A program made the translations under genes and the position numbers. This document shows positions 1 through 7,328 of a stretch of DNA of 22,930 nt, piece by piece. Numbering within the stretch: the stretch's first letter is position 1; each line of letters opens with the position of its first letter. The DNA comes from a virus, in the IMG/VR virus record IMGVR_UViG_3300022929_000228, positions 1 to 22,930 of that record. One strand, written 5' to 3'. The notes beneath the pieces were generated by a model. The model saw only the letters and a program-made list of their open reading frames with translations, made no database searches and was not told the DNA's origin.

Positions 1-1
1 T

Positions 2-103
2 GCAATGGGTGACGTACAAGGCTACAATTTCACTTTAAGTGCGATTGAGGCTGAATCTCCTTACTTGGTTCAAGCTGCTGTTGCAACGTCGTTAGGTATC
101 TAA
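2..103 (+). CDS. C-terminal end of a phage structural protein (partial)
   Basis: Only the last 33 codons are inside the window; the frame is open from base 2 to a TAA at 101-103. The visible end reads GDVQGYNFTLSAIEAESP and finishes AAVATSLGI. It lies directly upstream of a strong terminator and of tail fibre genes, so a tail tube or other virion protein is the likeliest identity. That is inference from position only, as the fragment is too short to assign to a family. Confidence 0.6.
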   Translation, partial: AMGDVQGYNFTLSAIEAESPYLVQAAVATSLGI

Positions 104-127
104 TTTCTTGTTTTCATAGTTTCTAAT

Positions 128-158
128 AGGGGAGGGCTTCGGCTCTCCTCTTTTTTTT
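128..158 (+). terminator. Rho-independent terminator with UUCG tetraloop
   Basis: GGAGGGC (131-137) pairs with GCTCTCC (142-148) with one G:T wobble around a TTCG loop. The stem extends outward through 128-130 with 149-151. A run of eight T follows (151-158). The strong stem, the C(UUCG)G loop and the U tract make a textbook intrinsic terminator. It separates the upstream structural gene from the fibre module. Confidence 0.9.
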
Positions 159-174
159 ACGCCAAAATCCGTTT

Positions 175-192
175 TTTCTTAATTATATATAG
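175..192 (+). promoter_or_regulatory. Shared 18-nt leader (copy 1) abutting a start codon
   Basis: TTTCTTAATTATATATAG ends exactly at the ATG at 193. The same 18 bases with a single change (T to A at position 14) lie directly before the ATG at 21659. The element follows the terminator at 128-158, so new transcription probably begins near here. It does not match TAnnTTTG, so a phage-specific late promoter or a translation-initiation element are both possible. Confidence 0.45.
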
Positions 193-645
193 ATGCTGCA
201 ACTGAATAAAGCGGAAACAAAGTTCTGGTACTTGACTTTAGGGGAGAAAACAACGATCCTCAACCCTTACTATTTGTTTTCCTTAAAGCATAGATTGACG
301 GCTGTCACCTACAACTTCATCCTTACAGATTCAAGTTCCTACACTGACCGGTATAACAAGTTTGAAATCACAGAGGGAACGACTATCACGTTGGACGCTG
401 GTGAGTATGAATACAAAATATACGCACAAACATCTGACACAAACACAGATCCTGCACTTGCTAATGAGTTAGTAGAGAGAGGAATTGTCAAGGTTGATTT
501 TGACCCAACGGCAGCGACACAATACACCGTTGAACTGAATGAGAAAATATACGAAATTGAAGCACCTGAGGCAATCGCTTACTTATTACTTGAAAGCGGT
601 GATTTCTTACTTCAAGAAGATAACACAAGCAAAATACTATTATAG
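193..645 (+). CDS. Phage structural protein of unknown function
   Basis: A 150-residue protein, acidic and rich in Thr and Tyr, with predicted beta character and no membrane segment. It ends in a leucine-rich tail (LLLESGDFLLQEDNTSKILL). My memory of such leucine/glutamine-rich ends is that they are seen in small virion proteins of Bacteroidota phages, but I cannot name a family. The start is set by the 18-nt leader that ends at this ATG. The stop TAG touches the next ATG (TAGATG), so it is probably translated together with the fibre gene. A role at the tail tip or fibre base is inferred from position alone. Confidence 0.65.
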   Translation: MLQLNKAETKFWYLTLGEKTTILNPYYLFSLKHRLTAVTYNFILTDSSSYTDRYNKFEITEGTTITLDAGEYEYKIYAQTSDTNTDPALANELVERGIVKVDFDPTAATQYTVELNEKIYEIEAPEAIAYLLLESGDFLLQEDNTSKILL

Positions 646-1689
646 ATGGCTGATAAAAAAATAAGTGCATTAGACGCTATTGTTTCGGTAGATGACGCTG
701 ATGTCCTGCCGATAGTCGACACGAGCGTTGCAACTACAAAGAAAGTAAACGTGAGCCAAATTAAGGCTCTCGCACCTGTTCAAAGCGTAGCAGGTAAAAC
801 TGGAACTGTTACACTCGCAAAGGGTGATGTTGGACTCTCTAATGTTGATAATACTGCTGATGCTGATAAACCTGTTTCGTCTGCTACTCAGACCGCCTTG
901 AATGCTAAACAAGACACTTTAGTAAGTGGAACAAATATAAAGACTGTAAACTCTACTTCTCTACTTGGAAGCGGTAACATTGAAATATCTTCATCAGTTG
1001 CATGGGGAGGCATTACAGGCACGTTATCAAGTCAAACAGATTTGCAGTCAGAACTTGACGGGAAAGAGGATACCATCACAGGTGCAGCGACAACCATCAC
1101 AGGAACTGATTTAACGGCTTCCAGAGCGTTGACATCAAGTGCAACGGGTAAGGTTGAAGTTTCTGCTGTTACTTCCACAGAGTTGGGATATCTTGACGGA
1201 GTTACTTCTTCAATACAGACACAGATTGACGGAAAAGAGGCAACGATTACAGGTGCGGCAACTACTATAACAAGTTCAGATTTAACAGCATCTCGTGCGG
1301 TTACTTCATCAGCAACGGGTAAAATAGAGGTTTCATCTGTTACATCTACTGAACTCGGATACGTTAGCGGAGTAACTTCTGCTATTCAAACGCAAATAGA
1401 CGGCAAACAAGCGACTATCACGGGGGCGGCTACAACGATAGACGATGCAGATTTAACGGCATCAAGGGCGTTGGTTTCTGACGGTAGCGGAAAGGTTGCG
1501 GTGAGTGATGTTACATCTACCGAATTAGGTTATTTGGATGGGGTTACTAGTGCGATACAAACGCAAGTTGACGCAAAGATTGCCAAATCAGACGGCACAA
1601 CCTACGACATCAACGCATTGTCAGCGGTGACACAAGCGGAATATGACGCATTAACACCATCAGCGACAACCATCTACTTTATTATATGA
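646..1689 (+). CDS. Tail fibre protein with three 57-residue repeats
   Basis: A 347-residue protein built like a trimeric tail fibre. Residues 45-90 carry the fibre motif VAGKTGTVTLAKGDVGLSNV followed by DNTADADKPV, widespread in phage fibres. Residues 139-309 are three tandem 57-residue repeats, each with the cores ITGAATTI, DLTASRA and STELGY..GVTS.IQTQ. The C-terminus (YDALTPSATTIYFII) resembles a short capping motif seen at the ends of fibre proteins. It likely projects from the virion and contacts the host surface. The stop overlaps the next start by ATGA, implying coupled translation with the adhesin that follows. Confidence 0.8.
   Translation: MADKKISALDAIVSVDDADVLPIVDTSVATTKKVNVSQIKALAPVQSVAGKTGTVTLAKGDVGLSNVDNTADADKPVSSATQTALNAKQDTLVSGTNIKTVNSTSLLGSGNIEISSSVAWGGITGTLSSQTDLQSELDGKEDTITGAATTITGTDLTASRALTSSATGKVEVSAVTSTELGYLDGVTSSIQTQIDGKEATITGAATTITSSDLTASRAVTSSATGKIEVSSVTSTELGYVSGVTSAIQTQIDGKQATITGAATTIDDADLTASRALVSDGSGKVAVSDVTSTELGYLDGVTSAIQTQVDAKIAKSDGTTYDINALSAVTQAEYDALTPSATTIYFII
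1060..1572 (+). repeat. Three tandem 171-bp coding repeats in the tail fibre
   Basis: Units at 1060-1230, 1231-1401 and 1402-1572 encode 57-residue repeats that are highly alike in protein. Their DNA differs at many synonymous positions: GAATT is written with different Gly, Ala and Thr codons in each unit. The repeats are therefore old or selected against homologous deletion. Confidence 0.85.
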
Positions 1690-3341
1690 AGTTAGGGAGT
1701 AACGATATTAGTGCGGTTAAGATTGGCTCAACCGATGTAAACAAGATTTACATTGGAAGCACGGAAGTATGGAGTAGTTTTACGGGCTTACTCGACACCT
1801 ACACGGGGGCTGCTGCGGCTTATTCCTTGCGTCAGTTAAAAAGTGGGGTCACAAATGCTATTGAGGTTAGAATAGACACAACGGGGCAACCTACTTATGA
1901 TATAGGTTTTGTTGATGGTGAGTTAGACGTTACAACTCTTGAGGGATATTGCACGGGAGGATTGGATGCTTATGTCACAACGTGGTACGACCAATCGGGG
2001 AACGGAAACGATGCAACGCAAAGCACAGATGCAGACCAACCGCAAATAGTTAGTAGTGGTAGTGTGATAACTGAAAATGGGAAACCTGCGGTTCAGTTTG
2101 ATGGTAGTGATGATGCAATACACGCGTCATATAGTGGTATAAGCGGTGAAGATATACCCTATTCCAATTTTAACGTAATAAAAAATAATGCATCAAGCGG
2201 TAATCCAACTGTATTATCATTAAATAATAGTACCGACATCCAACCTGTCACTACGTCTATCCTTCTGGGAAATGAGTATGGCTATTATTTCCGTTCGGGA
2301 AGTTCTGCAAAGTCATCTACATCTGCGCAAAGTCACGTTCAAACCAACTATAATTTAATTTGTGAAGGTACAACTACAAGTGTATATTATAACGGTAGCC
2401 AAATAATAAATAGCGGAGATACTGATTTAAATGCAATTGTGAGGGATACAATCTCAATAGGTACATTTAGAATAAATACACCTGCCAACTACTTTTTAGG
2501 CAATATACAAGAAATAATCCTATACCCATCCGACGAATCCTCAAACCGAAGCGGCATCGAAACAAACATAAACGACTTTTACTCTATATACTATGTAGCC
2601 ACAAATAGCGAATATCAAGACGTTTTAGACTATGCAGATTCTCAAGGCTACCAAAGACCATCATACGCTCAATGTGCATTACAAGATGCTTTAGTCGGTG
2701 ATTTAAAAGATGCGGGTGTCTGGAGTAAGTTAGATACATTTGCTGTTTTTGCTACTGATGGCGATGAAGATTTTGCTTTGATTGATTGGATAAGATTGAG
2801 CCAATATAGTGCAGTTAATAGTCCTACGTTTACTACTGATATAGGATTTACGGGCGATGGCGCCAGTGCTTACATGAACACTAATTTTAATTTAGCAAAC
2901 GATAGCGTCAATTATCAACAAGATAGTGCTTCAAAGTTTGGCTGGATAAATGGTACACCTCCAGATAATGACCCTTTTGATGGTGTTTCAGATTTTTCTT
3001 CTTATAACTCTGTTAACATAAGAACTTTAAGTGTATTTCAATGGAGAATAAATACAAGTTCTAATTCCAATGTTGTTGCGTCAAATCTTAGTAGTGATTA
3101 TTTATTGCACTACTATCGCGATGGTGCTTCATCAAACGGCTTTTATATGGACACAACATTAACGCAATCGAATACAACTGCATCAGCATCACTAGCAAAT
3201 GCCACTCAAATAATAATGGCGGGGCAGTCAAGTTGGGGATTTTCGAGTTTAACTATTTCCGCATATGGGATGGGTGATGATTTATCCGCTGAAAATACCG
3301 ATTTATATGACGCATTAAATACCTATTTAACATCATTATGA
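1686..3341 (+). CDS. Tail adhesin with arabinofuranosidase-B-like and second lectin-like domains
   Basis: A 551-residue protein. The N-terminus (KLGSNDISAVKIGSTDVNKI) is a short motif I associate with phage tail adhesins. Residues about 35-290 resemble the ConA-like fold of alpha-L-arabinofuranosidase B (GH54 catalytic family): AYSLRQLKSG, then VTTWYDQSGNGNDATQ, then GKPAVQFDGSDD. Residues about 375-550 look like a second lectin-like sandwich starting near GFTGDGASAYMNTNF. A glycan-binding or glycan-cleaving receptor-binding protein is the best reading. Catalytic residues were not verified, so binding alone is equally possible. Base composition falls sharply between the first domain and the C-terminal half, suggesting a module swap. 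It overlaps both neighbours by 4 nt. Confidence 0.75.
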   Translation: MKLGSNDISAVKIGSTDVNKIYIGSTEVWSSFTGLLDTYTGAAAAYSLRQLKSGVTNAIEVRIDTTGQPTYDIGFVDGELDVTTLEGYCTGGLDAYVTTWYDQSGNGNDATQSTDADQPQIVSSGSVITENGKPAVQFDGSDDAIHASYSGISGEDIPYSNFNVIKNNASSGNPTVLSLNNSTDIQPVTTSILLGNEYGYYFRSGSSAKSSTSAQSHVQTNYNLICEGTTTSVYYNGSQIINSGDTDLNAIVRDTISIGTFRINTPANYFLGNIQEIILYPSDESSNRSGIETNINDFYSIYYVATNSEYQDVLDYADSQGYQRPSYAQCALQDALVGDLKDAGVWSKLDTFAVFATDGDEDFALIDWIRLSQYSAVNSPTFTTDIGFTGDGASAYMNTNFNLANDSVNYQQDSASKFGWINGTPPDNDPFDGVSDFSSYNSVNIRTLSVFQWRINTSSNSNVVASNLSSDYLLHYYRDGASSNGFYMDTTLTQSNTTASASLANATQIIMAGQSSWGFSSLTISAYGMGDDLSAENTDLYDALNTYLTSL

Positions 3342-3547
3342 TAGTATTAAACCCAAACACAGGACAATACAATACTTTAGACGGATACCGAAACGGCAAC
3401 TCTGTTTTGAAGTTTGTCAAAGACGGAAGCGATAGATGGATAGTGGGATTGAATGTTCTAACCGACCCTAACTTTTCAGCGATACACGACCAACTTGAGC
3501 AACTTGAACGCATAGAATATACACCAATACCCGAAGAAGAAATATGA
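3338..3547 (+). CDS. Small protein of unknown function
   Basis: A 69-residue acidic protein with a compact N-terminal part (VLKFVKDGSDRWIVGLNVL) and an acidic end (PIPEEEI). No membrane segment or known motif is visible. It is locked into the adhesin operon by ATGA overlaps on both sides. The next gene ends similarly (PHEEI). A chaperone or accessory role for the adhesin is possible but rests on position only. Confidence 0.65.
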   Translation: MIVLNPNTGQYNTLDGYRNGNSVLKFVKDGSDRWIVGLNVLTDPNFSAIHDQLEQLERIEYTPIPEEEI

Positions 3548-3768
3548 ACGGATATACATTTAACACAGAACAAGAAGCAATCACCGCAAGACAAGACGCG
3601 GCAGACTACAAAGGCTATCCGATACGCCCTAATGATACCACCATCTATTGGGTCAACTATAACTATTCAGAACTTGACGGGTTTTGGTATATCCGTTATG
3701 TAGATGGATTAGAGGCAGTATTGGGACAACCTACTGACATCACAATCACACCACACGAAGAAATATGA
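3544..3768 (+). CDS. Small protein of unknown function
   Basis: A 74-residue protein rich in aromatic residues (IYWVNYNYSELDGFWYIRYV). It begins MNGYTFNTEQEAITARQDA, a style I associate with small proteins beside fibre genes in Bacteroidota phages. No catalytic or membrane motif is seen. ATGA overlaps tie it to the genes before and after. It may help fibre assembly or sit in the virion; neither is shown by the sequence. Confidence 0.65.
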   Translation: MNGYTFNTEQEAITARQDAADYKGYPIRPNDTTIYWVNYNYSELDGFWYIRYVDGLEAVLGQPTDITITPHEEI

Positions 3769-4022
3769 GATTCCCCGTAAGTTTTGAGCAATTCACCAAG
3801 AACAGCGAGAAGGCTATCACCTATCTTTTGCTTTTTGTCGTTACTGCCCTATACATCAGAGCGGAGCGTCAGAGCAATTTGGCAACGGCTCAATGTGAGA
3901 AGCGTCTTGTAAAGTGTGAAACAGAACTTCGCAAAATGTCGGCTATGCTTAAAACTCAAGACTCACTCTGTTCTGCATTGGTGACTGAGATTAAAATCTA
4001 CAAAGCGTTAGGAAAGATATGA
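3765..4022 (+). CDS. Membrane-anchored coiled-coil protein, spanin-like
   Basis: An 85-residue protein with one hydrophobic segment (residues about 18-33, AITYLLLFVVTALYI) followed by a charged helix with heptad spacing (RLVKCETELRKMSAMLKTQD) and three cysteines. An N-terminal anchor and periplasmic coiled coil match the architecture of inner-membrane spanins (Rz type). It lies in a cluster of three tiny membrane proteins just before the portal gene. A lysis role is plausible but could equally be a different small membrane function. Overlaps both neighbours by 4 nt. Confidence 0.65.
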   Translation: MRFPVSFEQFTKNSEKAITYLLLFVVTALYIRAERQSNLATAQCEKRLVKCETELRKMSAMLKTQDSLCSALVTEIKIYKALGKI

Positions 4023-4207
4023 AAGGCTTAGCAATTTTAGCAATACTCGCTGTTATCTTGGCATTGTCAACTGATAAGCCAAGGATTGAGGATGAAGTAG
4101 CGGAACAGATGGAGGAGAGTCAAAAGTTGTACGATTCAGCCATGATAGAACTTGAACGATTACACGATATAAATGACTCGTTGTTGATTAAATACTTTGG
4201 AAAATGA
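4019..4207 (+). CDS. Small membrane or secreted coiled-coil protein
   Basis: A 62-residue protein. The first 17 residues (MKGLAILAILAVILALS) form a signal anchor, followed by an acidic helix (EDEVAEQMEESQKLYDSAM). No lipobox cysteine is present, so it is not a standard lipoprotein outer spanin. Together with the preceding gene it could form a two-part lysis unit, or it could be an independent periplasmic protein. ATGA-type overlaps join it to the genes on both sides. Confidence 0.6.
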   Translation: MKGLAILAILAVILALSTDKPRIEDEVAEQMEESQKLYDSAMIELERLHDINDSLLIKYFGK

Positions 4208-4374
4208 TAGAGAGAATATTTAAGAATTGGAAAACGACGGCTTTAGGTGTTCTATTAGTGACAGGGTCATTAATATTAGTCGGAATAAACAAAGCAACAC
4301 TCACAGAGGCAGGGGCGTTCATCGTCGCTGGTGTGGGTTCTATATTTGCAAAAGATAAAAAAGATGGAAAATAA
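4204..4374 (+). CDS. Holin-like two-segment membrane protein
   Basis: A 56-residue ORF, MIERIFKNWKTTALGV to a C-terminal KDKKDGK. Two hydrophobic segments (residues about 12-27 and 37-49, the second AGAFIVAGVGSIFA) are split by a short polar turn (NKATLTEA), and both ends are charged. Small phage holins share this size and hairpin layout. The ATG overlaps the preceding TGA, and the stop lies 11 nt inside the next gene. Within the cluster it is the best candidate for the pore that releases the GH108 endolysin encoded at 8813. Confidence 0.7.
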   Translation: MIERIFKNWKTTALGVLLVTGSLILVGINKATLTEAGAFIVAGVGSIFAKDKKDGK

Positions 4375-6145
4375 CTTCATACGGATCAACTTTGCTGAGA
4401 GCAAGATTCCCATTTTCAAGGAGAACAAAGCAAAAGGCTTCTTGACTTATGGTGCGGATAATGCTTACCCACAGATGTTGATTGACTTGTTTAACAGCTC
4501 ACCTAAACACGGTGCGATTGTTACTCAGAAAGCAGACTTTATAGCCGGTGATAAAACCGAGATAATCGCATATAACACAGAGAACATAGCAAAGGCAAAC
4601 GATGCTCTTGATTCAATTAACGCTTACGAGGACTTTGACAGTCTTAAAAACAAGATTGCTCAAGACCTTGAGTTGTTTGACGGTTTCGCTCTTGAGATAA
4701 TTTGGAACAAAGCAAAAACTAAAATAGCTGAGATTTATCACTTGCCGTTTCAGAATGTCCGTCATTCATTAGATGGGCATTATTTATATGCTGAAGATTG
4801 GACTGCAAGAAAAGTTGAGCCTGAACATTATTACCCTTGGAATCCAAATACGAGAGAATCTAAGCAGGTTTATTATTTTAAGATGTACAAAGCAGGTTGC
4901 GGCGAATATCCAACTGCACCATATCAATCGGCTCTTAAGTACATCGAGATTGACACCGAGATTGCAAACTTTCATTTGAACTCCATCAAATCAGGCTTTT
5001 CTGCTCAGACTCTTTTACAATTATTTAAAGGCATTCCATCACCAGAAGAAGCTCGACAGACAATCAGAAGATTTAAAGACAATTTTAGCGGCACAGATAA
5101 CGCTGGAAGCATCATCATTCAGTTTAACGATCCGAATGAAACTCCTTCAGTAGTTAACAACCTTGCACCTTCAGACTTTGACAAGCAGTTTGACATTCTG
5201 AACAACACAGTTCAAGAGGAGATTTTGATGAGTCACCGAGTTACTTCTCCGATGCTTTTCGGTATCAAGACAGAGGGGCAGTTGGGAGGGCGTAACGAAC
5301 TGATTGAAGCATTTGAGGCGTTTCAAACTTCCTACATTGAGCCAAGACAGAATCAAATGGATAGAGCCTTGAGTTCTATCTTCAAATACATTACACCTGT
5401 AAAGCTTAAAACAAAGAACAAGCCACCGATTGGACTTGACTACGTTGAACTATTTGAGAAAGGCATCATTGACAGAGATGAGGCTCGTATTGAGTTAGGA
5501 ATGTCAGCCACAACAGCAATGTCTGAGCAAGTGAAATGTGAGAGCTGTGAGAATCCTTTTGGATGGGATGATGACAAAGATTTAAAAGTATTCGCTGAGT
5601 TCGGTGAAGATGCTGACAATTTTGAGTCTGTACCCTTGGAGTTCGGAGATGCTCTACAAGCGATGATTTTGCAGTGGCTGTACTCTAACGAGGGTATCAC
5701 CTTAGAAACGCTCTCAAACAACATTAAAAAGCCTGTGGAGGAGATAATGAGGGAAGTAGATGATATGGCACAGAGGGGCTTGATTGAATCTGTTGATGAT
5801 GGTTTCAGAATTACGCCTGAAGGAACAACCACTCTTGAAAATTCTAATGTAGGAACAGAGATTGTGACTCGTTACACTTATGAAAAGGCACCAGGTATAA
5901 GCGGAGGCGATTTGTTGCCTACATCAAGAGATTTCTGTCAGAGGATGATTAGACTCAACCGAGTTTACACAAGAGAAGAAATCGACCAAATATCTGTGAT
6001 ACTTGCAAGGGAGTATAACGACCCTGGTTATTCAGCTTGGAAAAGACGAGGCGGATGGATGACCATCAAAGGCACAACGACTCACGTTCCATATTGCAGA
6101 CACATTTGGCAACCACAACTACTAAGAAGAAGAATCAATGGCTAA
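4364..6145 (+). CDS. Portal protein with C-terminal winged-helix and MuF-like regions
   Basis: A 593-residue protein taken to start at 4364 (MENNFIRINFAESKIPIF), because an in-frame ATG 33 nt upstream only adds residues read inside the holin gene. Residues 1-370 have portal character: YGADNAYPQMLIDLFNSSP, KADFIAGDKTEI, and VTSPMLFGIKTEGQLGGRNE, which resembles the conserved segment of SPP1-type portals. Residues about 445-510 resemble a winged-helix fold (LSNNIKKPVEEIMREVDDMA). The end (DFCQRMIRLNRVYTREEID, then HVPYCRHIWQPQL) looks like the Cys/His C-terminus of MuF-type minor head proteins. The protein likely forms the dodecameric head vertex through which DNA passes; the fused end may replace a separate minor head protein. 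Confidence 0.85.
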   Translation: MENNFIRINFAESKIPIFKENKAKGFLTYGADNAYPQMLIDLFNSSPKHGAIVTQKADFIAGDKTEIIAYNTENIAKANDALDSINAYEDFDSLKNKIAQDLELFDGFALEIIWNKAKTKIAEIYHLPFQNVRHSLDGHYLYAEDWTARKVEPEHYYPWNPNTRESKQVYYFKMYKAGCGEYPTAPYQSALKYIEIDTEIANFHLNSIKSGFSAQTLLQLFKGIPSPEEARQTIRRFKDNFSGTDNAGSIIIQFNDPNETPSVVNNLAPSDFDKQFDILNNTVQEEILMSHRVTSPMLFGIKTEGQLGGRNELIEAFEAFQTSYIEPRQNQMDRALSSIFKYITPVKLKTKNKPPIGLDYVELFEKGIIDRDEARIELGMSATTAMSEQVKCESCENPFGWDDDKDLKVFAEFGEDADNFESVPLEFGDALQAMILQWLYSNEGITLETLSNNIKKPVEEIMREVDDMAQRGLIESVDDGFRITPEGTTTLENSNVGTEIVTRYTYEKAPGISGGDLLPTSRDFCQRMIRLNRVYTREEIDQISVILAREYNDPGYSAWKRRGGWMTIKGTTTHVPYCRHIWQPQLLRRRING

Positions 6146-6704
6146 CTTTGTATATTTTGTATCCGTTACCTACCTAAAGGATAACACACCCATCAACGAG
6201 AACTTAGACGATAAGCTTCTCAAAGCAGCAATTAAAGAGGCTCAGGAGATTTACATTCGTGATGTGATTGGGTCGGGTATATACGATGAGCTGCAAGACC
6301 AAGCCTACAACGGTACACTAACAAGCGATAACACCACGTTACTTGATAGTTACATTGCACCTTGTTTGAAGTATTACTCACTTACCGAGTCAATGTTGCC
6401 GATGACTTTCAAATTCATGAATAAGTCAGTAGCATCTCGTAACTCTGAAAACGCAACACCTATCACAACAGGAGAATTAACACAGATTGAGCAGAGATAC
6501 AGAGATAAGGCTGAGTATTATGCAGAGCGATTGCGTGACTTCTTGAAGGAGAATCCAACATTGTATCCAAAGTATTTGAACCCTGGTACTGGCTTTGATG
6601 TAATACGCCCACAGAACACGGCATATTTTGGAGGAATGTATCTACCAGGTACGGATGATGACTGTTTCTACAATTATGACTTCCCTGATGACTACAAAAA
6701 ATAA
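6138..6704 (+). CDS. Head-tail connector-like protein (DUF6712-like)
   Basis: A 188-residue mostly helical protein. The pattern LKAAIKEAQEIYIRDVIGSG, then LLDSYIAPCLKYYSLTESM, and a later helix TQIEQRYRDKAEYYAERLRD matches the connector proteins that follow portal genes in Bacteroidota phages. I would place it near DUF6712 from memory. It overlaps the portal gene by 8 nt. It likely docks under the portal as the adaptor ring that receives the tail. The aspartate-rich end (PGTDDDCFYNYDFPDDYKK) is unusual but intact. Confidence 0.65.
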   Translation: MANFVYFVSVTYLKDNTPINENLDDKLLKAAIKEAQEIYIRDVIGSGIYDELQDQAYNGTLTSDNTTLLDSYIAPCLKYYSLTESMLPMTFKFMNKSVASRNSENATPITTGELTQIEQRYRDKAEYYAERLRDFLKENPTLYPKYLNPGTGFDVIRPQNTAYFGGMYLPGTDDDCFYNYDFPDDYKK

Positions 6705-6743
6705 ATGGCGATTGAAAAACGAAGCCAAATTAAAAAAGTATGA
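6705..6743 (+). CDS. Twelve-codon micro-ORF coupling two virion genes
   Basis: ATG at 6705 follows the TAA of the connector gene without a gap, and the reading frame MAIEKRSQIKKV ends in a TGA that overlaps the next ATG as ATGA at 6740. It fills the only gap in this gene string exactly. The product is very basic. It may be a coupling peptide that delivers ribosomes to the next start, a remnant of a longer gene, or chance. Confidence 0.35.
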   Translation: MAIEKRSQIKKV

Positions 6744-7177
6744 CGCTCAACCAAATCATCGAAAAGATAAAAACCCAAGCGGAAAGCCACAAGATGGTCG
6801 GCAAGTTCGCAGTCGGGGCTGAGTTTGACTTCGCAGTTGATGAAGTTAAATACTATCCTCTTGTGTGGTTAGTTCCAAACGGCTTCACGTTTAACACCGA
6901 GCAAAAGGCTGTTAATTATGACTTCTCTATGCTTGTGATGGACAGACAATTTGAAAGCAGCTCTAACACGATTGAAGTGCTATCTGACACAGCAGGGATT
7001 ATTATCGACATTGTAACACTACTTAAAAGAAACGTAACCGATGCAGACTTTGAAATCGTGGTTAGCGGAACGGCTGAACCCTTTTTTGACTCACGCACTG
7101 ATGTTGTTGCTGGGCATGGTATTAGCTTTACTATTAACACGCCCTACCTCGAAAGCTACTGCGACATACCAACCTGA
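6740..7177 (+). CDS. Tail-completion or tail-terminator-like protein
   Basis: A 145-residue alpha/beta protein placed after the connector, the usual slot for neck or tail terminator proteins. Visible features are an opening helix (MTLNQIIEKIKTQAESH), a strand-rich core (YYPLVWLVPNGFTF, NYDFSMLVMDRQF) and a C-terminal strand ending TPYLESYCDIPT. Similar short ends are common in Bacteroidota phage proteins in this position, from memory. The start at 6740 is supported by ATGA coupling to the preceding micro-ORF. The last 137 nt are also read in another frame by the next gene. Confidence 0.65.
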   Translation: MTLNQIIEKIKTQAESHKMVGKFAVGAEFDFAVDEVKYYPLVWLVPNGFTFNTEQKAVNYDFSMLVMDRQFESSSNTIEVLSDTAGIIIDIVTLLKRNVTDADFEIVVSGTAEPFFDSRTDVVAGHGISFTINTPYLESYCDIPT

Positions 7178-7328
7178 CACCAGTAGAGTCATCATAATTC
7201 GTGAAATCTATGCAGTTGACAAAGAGATTGATTCCATTCGCAATATCTACGCTGATAGCATTAGCAGTGCTAACACCACAGAGAGCATCCTCTCAATTCT
7301 CAGACAGCACGATAAGAGAGATAAATGA
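7041..7328 (+). CDS. Membrane-anchored spanin-like protein, almost wholly overprinted
   Basis: A 95-residue protein: MQTLKSWLAERLNPFLTH, then a strong membrane segment (residues about 19-33, ALMLLLGMVLALLLT), then a helical periplasmic part (YAVDKEIDSIRNIYADSISS) with charged end RQHDKRDK. This is the layout of Rz-type inner-membrane spanins. The ATG at 7041 lies 137 nt inside the preceding tail gene; an ATG at 7101 would keep most of the membrane segment. The next gene's start lies 119 nt inside this one, in a third frame. About 89% of this gene is shared coding, recalling Rz/Rz1 nesting. The natural-looking anchor and helix argue that it is real; start choice is uncertain. Confidence 0.6.
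   Translation: MQTLKSWLAERLNPFLTHALMLLLGMVLALLLTRPTSKATATYQPDTSRVIIIREIYAVDKEIDSIRNIYADSISSANTTESILSILRQHDKRDK

Noticed and set aside
1060-1572. Tandem repeats considered as a CRISPR or direct-repeat element
   Set aside because: They are in-frame 171-bp coding units of a tail fibre, without spacers or short conserved repeats.
4331-4363. Upstream ATG for the portal gene giving 11 extra residues
   Set aside because: The added residues are read through the holin-like gene and look random; MENNFIRINF at 4364 is the natural start.
5440-5832. 130-codon ORF on the minus strand inside the portal gene
   Set aside because: The plus-strand frame is a clear portal, and the minus-strand translation is Ser-rich and lacks a recognised pattern: a shadow frame.
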